This document shows positions 5,558-9,700 of a DNA stretch of 9,700 bases, in pieces. The translations under genes were made by a program, and so were the position numbers. Every line of letters starts with the position of its first letter. Position 1 is the stretch's first letter. The notes under the pieces are model-generated. The model searched no databases and was not told the DNA's origin. It worked only from the letters and a program-made list of their open reading frames with translations. Source of the stretch: Deltaproteobacteria bacterium (GTDB taxonomy: Bacteria; Desulfobacterota; Syntrophia; Syntrophales; UBA2210); NCBI GenBank assembly GCA_016935935.1, contig JAFGPZ010000237.1:1-9700 (forward strand), given 5' to 3'.

Positions 5558-7207
5558 ATGGACAAAAGGACATTCCTTGCCATTATCCTGTCATTAGCAT
5601 TAATGATGGGGTATCAATACTATATTGCAAAAAAATATCCGCAGAAGCCTGCGGCTACTCAGACGGCGGAAGTAGAAACTGCTGACCGTGGAAGCGGTGG
5701 GTATACTATTACTGCAGAGGACACGGTTACACCCCAACAGGATACAAGGCGGATAATCGTTCAACAGGAATCGTTGACGGAAAAGGGTGATTATCGGAAT
5801 AAGGGGAAAGATATTACCGTTGAAAGTCCGCTTTATACAGCGATTTTCAGTTCGCAGGGTGCGAGCCTGAAATCTTTTAAGTTAAAGAACTTCCGAGAGT
5901 CGGTTGAAAAGGATGCAGAACTTGTAGAATTTGTTGACGTGAAGGAAGGTATGCTTAAGCCCCTTGTTACAAGCTTTCCTAATTCAAGCATCGATCTTCC
6001 TGCGGATGTGATATACGAGGCGGACGCTTATTCAATCGATCTTACTGGTGGCATCGATACGCGAAGGCTTACCTTTTCCTGGTCATACGAGGGCAAGATC
6101 AGAATAGACAAGGTCTTTACCTTCTATTCCGATAAATATGCATTCGAACTGGATATGAAGGTATATAATCTGACGGACAACACTCTAAATGAAAACGCTT
6201 TTTTGAGTTGGAACTGGTCCTTCGACCCTGATGCGGATACGGATAGATACAGCCACGTTGGGCCGGTATCATATATCAAGGGGGATCTTGATACGGAAAA
6301 TCCCAAGAAACTGAAAGAGAAAAAGCGCATTGGGCCCGACGTTTCCTGGGTTGGGTTTGAGAGGAAATATTTTATTGCATCCATGATACCGGAGCAACCT
6401 ACACTCAGCAGTTTTGTCGTTTCAAAAGACAGCAGAAATCTCATTTCCGTTGGTCTTGAAGGTCCGAAACTTACAATTCCACCGGGACAATCGGGTGTTT
6501 TCAGGTATACACTCTATCTTGGCCCCAAGGACTACAGTATCCTTAAAGCCGAAGGCGTGGGGCTTGAAAACTCCATCGATTTTGGTTCATGGATCAAATG
6601 GCTTGCCCTCCCGCTTTTATATGTTCTGAAGTTTATCTACCAGTATGTCCACAATTACGGCGTCGCGATTATAATTCTAACGATACTGGTAAAGATTCTA
6701 TTCTGGCCTTTGGGCAATATAAGCTACAAGTCCATGAAGGAGATGCAGAAACTTCAGCCGCAGATGTCAGCCTTGAGAGATAAACACAAGGACGACAAGG
6801 TCAAGATGCAGCAGGAAACCATGGCCTTGTACAAGAGACATAAGGTAAATCCAATGAGCGGGTGCCTTCCCATGGTGATCCAGCTTCCCGTCTTTTTTGG
6901 GCTGTATAGGGCTCTTCTCTATTCAATCGAACTCAGGCATTCGCCGCTCTTTTTCTGGATACAGGATTTGTCGGCTAAGGATCCATACTATATAACACCT
7001 ATTGTCATGGGCGCCACGATGTTCCTCCAGCAGAGAATGAGCCCCACTCCAGGCGGAAATGAGCTGCAGGCAAAGATGATGATGTGGATGCCGGTAATCT
7101 TCACATTCCTGTTCCTGAGTTTCCCATCAGGGCTTGTAATCTATTGGTTGTTCAATAATATTCTTAGTATTGGACAACAGTACTACATCAATAAGCGATC
7201 GTCTTAA
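5558..7207 (+). CDS. yidC: Membrane protein insertase YidC (long Gram-negative type)
   Basis: YidC inserts and folds inner-membrane proteins, alone or with SecYEG. The 549-residue product has an N-terminal membrane anchor (FLAIILSLALMMGYQYYIA, 6-24), a low-complexity linker to about residue 75, and a large periplasmic domain (about 80-335). The conserved core carries IKWLALPLLYVLKFIYQYVHNYGVAIIILTILVKILFWPL, the charged cytoplasmic loop LQPQMSALRDKHKDDKVKMQQETMALYKRHKVNPMSGCLPM, and later PTPGG and LPSG-like segments near the C-terminus. The position that is Arg in many homologues (R366 in E. coli) is Lys379 here. GGAGG about 6 bases before the ATG is a strong ribosome site. The gene ends in TAATAA, and jag starts 15 bp later. 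Confidence 0.97.
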   Translation: MDKRTFLAIILSLALMMGYQYYIAKKYPQKPAATQTAEVETADRGSGGYTITAEDTVTPQQDTRRIIVQQESLTEKGDYRNKGKDITVESPLYTAIFSSQGASLKSFKLKNFRESVEKDAELVEFVDVKEGMLKPLVTSFPNSSIDLPADVIYEADAYSIDLTGGIDTRRLTFSWSYEGKIRIDKVFTFYSDKYAFELDMKVYNLTDNTLNENAFLSWNWSFDPDADTDRYSHVGPVSYIKGDLDTENPKKLKEKKRIGPDVSWVGFERKYFIASMIPEQPTLSSFVVSKDSRNLISVGLEGPKLTIPPGQSGVFRYTLYLGPKDYSILKAEGVGLENSIDFGSWIKWLALPLLYVLKFIYQYVHNYGVAIIILTILVKILFWPLGNISYKSMKEMQKLQPQMSALRDKHKDDKVKMQQETMALYKRHKVNPMSGCLPMVIQLPVFFGLYRALLYSIELRHSPLFFWIQDLSAKDPYYITPIVMGATMFLQQRMSPTPGGNELQAKMMMWMPVIFTFLFLSFPSGLVIYWLFNNILSIGQQYYINKRSS

Positions 7208-7222
7208 TAAGAGGAAACATAC

Positions 7223-7945
7223 ATGAACAAAACAATAGAGATTGAAGGTAAAAATATTGATGATGCAATTGGAAAGGCTTGCGCAGAGTTCGATGTACCG
7301 AGAGAAAAACTGAATATAGAGATAATAGCAGAGGGATCTTCCGGCCTCCTTGGATTTATGGGAGCAAAAAAGGCATCGATCAGGGCAAGTATCATGTCTT
7401 TTGATATGGGGACGGAGGAGGACCCTCCGGAGACTAATAACGAAATCGAGCAGGGGAACGCTGCTTTTCTAAATGAGACAGTGGATGATGAGAGTGCGGG
7501 AGTAGAGGCAAAGGAGCTACTCGAAGGAATTCTAAAACTGATGAATCTCGACTTTCCTGTGGAGATAGAGGAAAAAACGGAATATGTTACTCTCAATATA
7601 ATAGGGGATGGAAGCGGACTAATCATCGGGCGGGGCGGACAAACCCTCGATGCGATGCAGTATATATTAAACAAGGCACTGGGCAAAAACGGGAGGAAGC
7701 GGAAGAGGATCGTTCTCGATACGGAACGTTATCGGGGAAAGAGGGAAAATACCCTTGTTGCGTTAGCAGAAAAGCTGGGGGCAAAGGCCAAACGGACTAA
7801 AAAACCGGTTACCGTTAATCCCATGAATGCCCACGATCGCAGAATAGTTCACCTGGCCCTGCAAAAGGATAAAGACCTTACCACCAAGAGTCGCGGAGAG
7901 GGAAATTTCAGGAAGATCATTATTATACCGACCAAAAAAGGATAA
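7223..7945 (+). CDS. jag: Jag/KhpB RNA-binding protein (Jag-N, KH and R3H domains)
   Basis: The 240-residue product begins with a Jag-N domain (MNKTIEIEGKNIDDAIGKACAEF, then GSSGLLGFMGAKKASI, to about residue 53). An acidic linker (about 60-95) follows. The KH domain has VTLNIIGDGSGLIIGRGGQTLDAMQYILN with the GRGG loop, and is followed by RKRIVLDTERYRGKRE. The R3H domain spans about 170-240 (VTVNPMNAHDRRIVHLALQKDKDLTTKSRGEGNFRKIIIIP). In Firmicutes, KhpB with KhpA binds many RNAs and affects cell elongation and division; here an RNA-binding role is inferred from domains. The start has a good AGAGGAA ribosome site and lies 15 bp after yidC, the usual neighbour. Confidence 0.95.
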   Translation: MNKTIEIEGKNIDDAIGKACAEFDVPREKLNIEIIAEGSSGLLGFMGAKKASIRASIMSFDMGTEEDPPETNNEIEQGNAAFLNETVDDESAGVEAKELLEGILKLMNLDFPVEIEEKTEYVTLNIIGDGSGLIIGRGGQTLDAMQYILNKALGKNGRKRKRIVLDTERYRGKRENTLVALAEKLGAKAKRTKKPVTVNPMNAHDRRIVHLALQKDKDLTTKSRGEGNFRKIIIIPTKKG

Positions 7946-8106
7946 TTTCCCCACTGCAGCAGGTGCCACACGAAGGACAAACTGCCGGCTTTCCCCAGGA
8001 TGGGGGAATGTTGTAGCGTGAGCGGGCATTCATTCATCAACCTTTGTTATCGTAAAAGTCTCCACCACAGCAGCAAGACGTTAGCGAGCAAGTCAAATCC
8101 ATCGGC
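7946..8106 (+). other. 161-bp jag-mnmE intergenic region with a small hairpin
   Basis: No gene is seen. TTCCCC (7991-7996) and GGGGAA (8003-8008) can pair around the loop AGGATG, and a second TTCCCC near 7949 could compete for the same arm. No T-run follows, so this is not a convincing intrinsic terminator. I see no good sigma70 promoter here and no Shine-Dalgarno for mnmE. Confidence 0.35.
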
Positions 8107-9486
8107 ATGTCAACAGAAGATACCATAGCAGCAATAGCGACCCCAAGGGGTTCCGGAGGAATCGGAATAATCAGGGTTAGTGGAGAGAAGGCAGAAGAAA
8201 TCTGCCATCTTCTGTTCAAACCCTTGAAAGACACAGCTTTCTTTCAAACCCATCATCTCTATCACGGAACCGTTATATCTTCCCACACCGGCGAACCCAT
8301 CGACGAAGTATTAATCTCACTTATGAGGAACCCTCATTCATATACGGGAGAAGACACACTGGAAATCAACTGCCACGGAGGACCTCTTATTCTTGAGACC
8401 GTCCTGGGTGAGGTAATCAGGGCGGGAGCGCGTCCCGCTGAACCAGGCGAATTCACCAAACGTGCCTTTTTGAATGGTCGCATCGATTTGTCACAGGCCG
8501 AAGCGGTCATTGATATAATCTCCGCAAAGACTGAGAGAGGGATCAACCTTGCTTTATCCCACATGAGGGGGGAACTATCAGAAAAAGTAGACACAATCAG
8601 GGAATCACTAATCGAAATAATTGTGTTTTTGGAAACGGCCATCGACTTTACCGATGATGATATCGAGGTTACAGCTTCGTCAGAAATATGCGACAGAATA
8701 AAAAAAGTCACTGAAGACATGAAAAAAATCCTATCAACTTACGGAGAGGGAAAACTTTGCCGCGATGGTCTGAAGGTGCTTATTACGGGCAAACCTAACG
8801 TGGGTAAATCAAGCCTCTTGAACAGGCTTCTAGGCGAGAAGCGGGCGATCGTTACATCCATACCGGGAACTACCCGGGATTTTATCGAAGAATCGATTAA
8901 TATAAATGGCATACCGGTACATTTCATAGATACGGCAGGTATACGTGATGTCGATGATGCCATTGAGAAGGAAGGCGTAGGGCTGGTCTGGGAAAAGGCC
9001 GTATCGGCCGACCTTATTGTGGTCCTTCTTGATGGAAGTTCTCCATTGAGCGGCGAAGATCATCAGGTTATCGAAGGAAACAGAGGAAGGAAAATCGTCC
9101 TGGTCATAAACAAATCAGATCTCCCTGCGCAACTTGGAGAGGTGGCATTGAAAGCTTTGGCGCCGGACATTACTCCGCTCTGGATATCGGCCAAATATGG
9201 AAGGGGGATAGATGAGTTGAAGGAAAAGATATACGCCCTTGCCTTTGACAATTATGCTGAATTCGACTCTGATATCGTCCTCACCAACCTTCGTCATAAG
9301 CTGGCGCTGGAAAAAGCAGTGGAAATCCTGGAACAGGCCGGAGCTTCTGTTAAAAAAGGCCTCTCACCCGAACTCTCTGCCTTCGACATAAGGGAGGCTC
9401 TTGACTGTCTCGGTGAAATTGTCGGAATTACGACAAATGAAGATGTCCTTGACGAAATATTTTCCAAATTTTGTATCGGTAAATAG
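8107..9486 (+). CDS. mnmE: tRNA uridine-5-carboxymethylaminomethyl(34) synthesis GTPase MnmE
   Basis: MnmE (TrmE) works with MnmG to modify U34 in the wobble position of certain tRNAs, using GTP and a folate-derived one-carbon unit. The 459-residue product starts with MSTEDTIAAIATPRGSGGIGIIRVSG, the N-terminal folate-binding domain. It continues with HGGPLILETVL and RPAEPGEFTKRAFLNGRIDLSQAEAVIDII. The G domain has GKPNVGKSSLLNRLL (G1, 228-242), GTTRDFIEE (G2), DTAGIRD (G3, 275-281) and NKSD (G4, 335-338). The C-terminus ends FCIGK, with the conserved catalytic Cys456. All key elements are present and the length is normal. The frame is closed upstream by a stop at 8053 with no other start, so the ATG is secure even though no Shine-Dalgarno is visible. 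Confidence 0.97.
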   Translation: MSTEDTIAAIATPRGSGGIGIIRVSGEKAEEICHLLFKPLKDTAFFQTHHLYHGTVISSHTGEPIDEVLISLMRNPHSYTGEDTLEINCHGGPLILETVLGEVIRAGARPAEPGEFTKRAFLNGRIDLSQAEAVIDIISAKTERGINLALSHMRGELSEKVDTIRESLIEIIVFLETAIDFTDDDIEVTASSEICDRIKKVTEDMKKILSTYGEGKLCRDGLKVLITGKPNVGKSSLLNRLLGEKRAIVTSIPGTTRDFIEESININGIPVHFIDTAGIRDVDDAIEKEGVGLVWEKAVSADLIVVLLDGSSPLSGEDHQVIEGNRGRKIVLVINKSDLPAQLGEVALKALAPDITPLWISAKYGRGIDELKEKIYALAFDNYAEFDSDIVLTNLRHKLALEKAVEILEQAGASVKKGLSPELSAFDIREALDCLGEIVGITTNEDVLDEIFSKFCIGK

Positions 9487-9545
9487 ATTTCCGGAAAGAC
9501 TTTCAATCCGAATATATAAGGCGGACCGTTTACATTGTATTTTCC

Positions 9546-9574
9546 TTGCCGGTGTGTCAAAAGGGAATTATATA
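9546..9574 (+). promoter_or_regulatory. Weak sigma70-like promoter candidate after mnmE
   Basis: TTGCCG (9546-9551), a 17-base spacer and TATATA (9569-9574), each matching four of six consensus bases. It would start transcription near 9581, upstream of the structured leader at 9616-9700. This is suggestive only. Confidence 0.3.
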
Positions 9575-9615
9575 CACGGGAATAATCATCCCTAAAATAG
9601 ACATTAGAGTGAGCG

Positions 9616-9678
9616 ATGGATAGAAACCCCTTTATGTTTACAGGTTTCGGTGAGATACTACATTCACCTAACAGGTGA
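9616..9678 (+). CDS. Possible 20-residue leader peptide rich in phenylalanine
   Basis: ATG 9616 opens a 20-codon frame ending at TGA 9676-9678, with GAGTGAG as a possible ribosome site 2-8 bases upstream. Three Phe codons fall within six residues (PFMFTGF), as can occur in attenuator peptides. The frame lies within the inverted repeat at 9625-9700 rather than before it, which is not the classic attenuator layout. It may be a chance ORF. Confidence 0.2.
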   Translation: MDRNPFMFTGFGEILHSPNR

Positions 9679-9700
9679 AACCAGAAACAAAAAAGGGGTT
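9625..9700 (+). repeat. Large nested inverted repeat at the right edge (leader/terminator-like or small repeat element)
   Basis: AACCCCTTT (9625-9633) pairs with AAAGGGGTT (9692-9700). Inside it GTTT (9636-9639 region) pairs with AAAC (9685-9688), and GGTTTC (9643-9648) pairs with GAAACC (9677-9682). Two inner hairpins are mutually exclusive: GGTGA (9649-9653) with TCACC (9664-9668), or TTCACCT (9663-9669) with AGGTGAA (9673-9679) around the loop AAC. The window ends exactly at the outer arm, so a following T-run or terminal repeat cannot be seen. Confidence 0.6.

Noticed and set aside
7204..7686. Minus-strand ORF of 160 residues opposite jag
   Set aside because: It is a serine-rich antisense shadow of jag, whose domains are clear on the plus strand.
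9649..9684. Resemblance of GTGAGAT...CACCT...GAAACC to a TPP (THI-box) riboswitch core
   Set aside because: Only the GAGAT-like piece fits; the later conserved segments (CCTGAT, GCG.AGGGA) are missing, so it is not a THI element.

Overview
This 9.7 kb window is compact bacterial housekeeping DNA of moderate GC. Gene content suggests a Gram-negative bacterium: YidC is long, with an N-terminal signal anchor and a periplasmic domain. The mix (YacP-like NYN protein, EFR1-type ferredoxin, Jag/KhpB beside a long YidC) fits an anaerobic deltaproteobacterial or Desulfobacterota-type lineage. That placement is inferred from gene content, not from a search.

Left part (1-4489): the last codons of a LOG-family protein, then holA (DNA polymerase III delta), unusually long because of an internal insertion. 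Next come a YacP-type NYN ribonuclease gene on the minus strand, a YihY/BrkB-family membrane protein gene on the plus strand with a C-terminal winged-helix-like domain, and a minus-strand gene for an EFR1-type flavodoxin/2x[4Fe-4S] protein. Both convergent pairs (holA/NYN and YihY/EFR1) overlap at their 3' ends. The NYN and YihY genes diverge from a region holding a strong sigma70-like promoter whose -35 lies in one arm of a 7-bp palindrome.

Middle (4490-4776): a complete minus-strand tRNA-Ala(GGC) with encoded CCA and the G3:U70 identity pair. A short divergent regulatory region separates it from rpmH.

Right part (4777-9486): the conserved cluster rpmH - rnpA - yidD - yidC - jag(khpB) - mnmE. 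It joins ribosomal protein L34, the RNase P protein, membrane-protein insertion (YidD, YidC), an RNA-binding KH/R3H protein and the tRNA wobble-uridine GTPase. rnpA and yidD share an ATGA overlap. A 161-bp gap precedes mnmE.

Right edge (9487-9700): no recognised gene. The last 76 bases form a large nested inverted repeat with two mutually exclusive inner hairpins. It overlaps a possible 20-codon reading frame and lies downstream of a weak promoter-like sequence. It looks like a leader/attenuator or the edge of a small repeat element, and it is the least explained signal here. I see no mobile element, CRISPR array, phage gene or defence system, and no convincing new multi-gene system.
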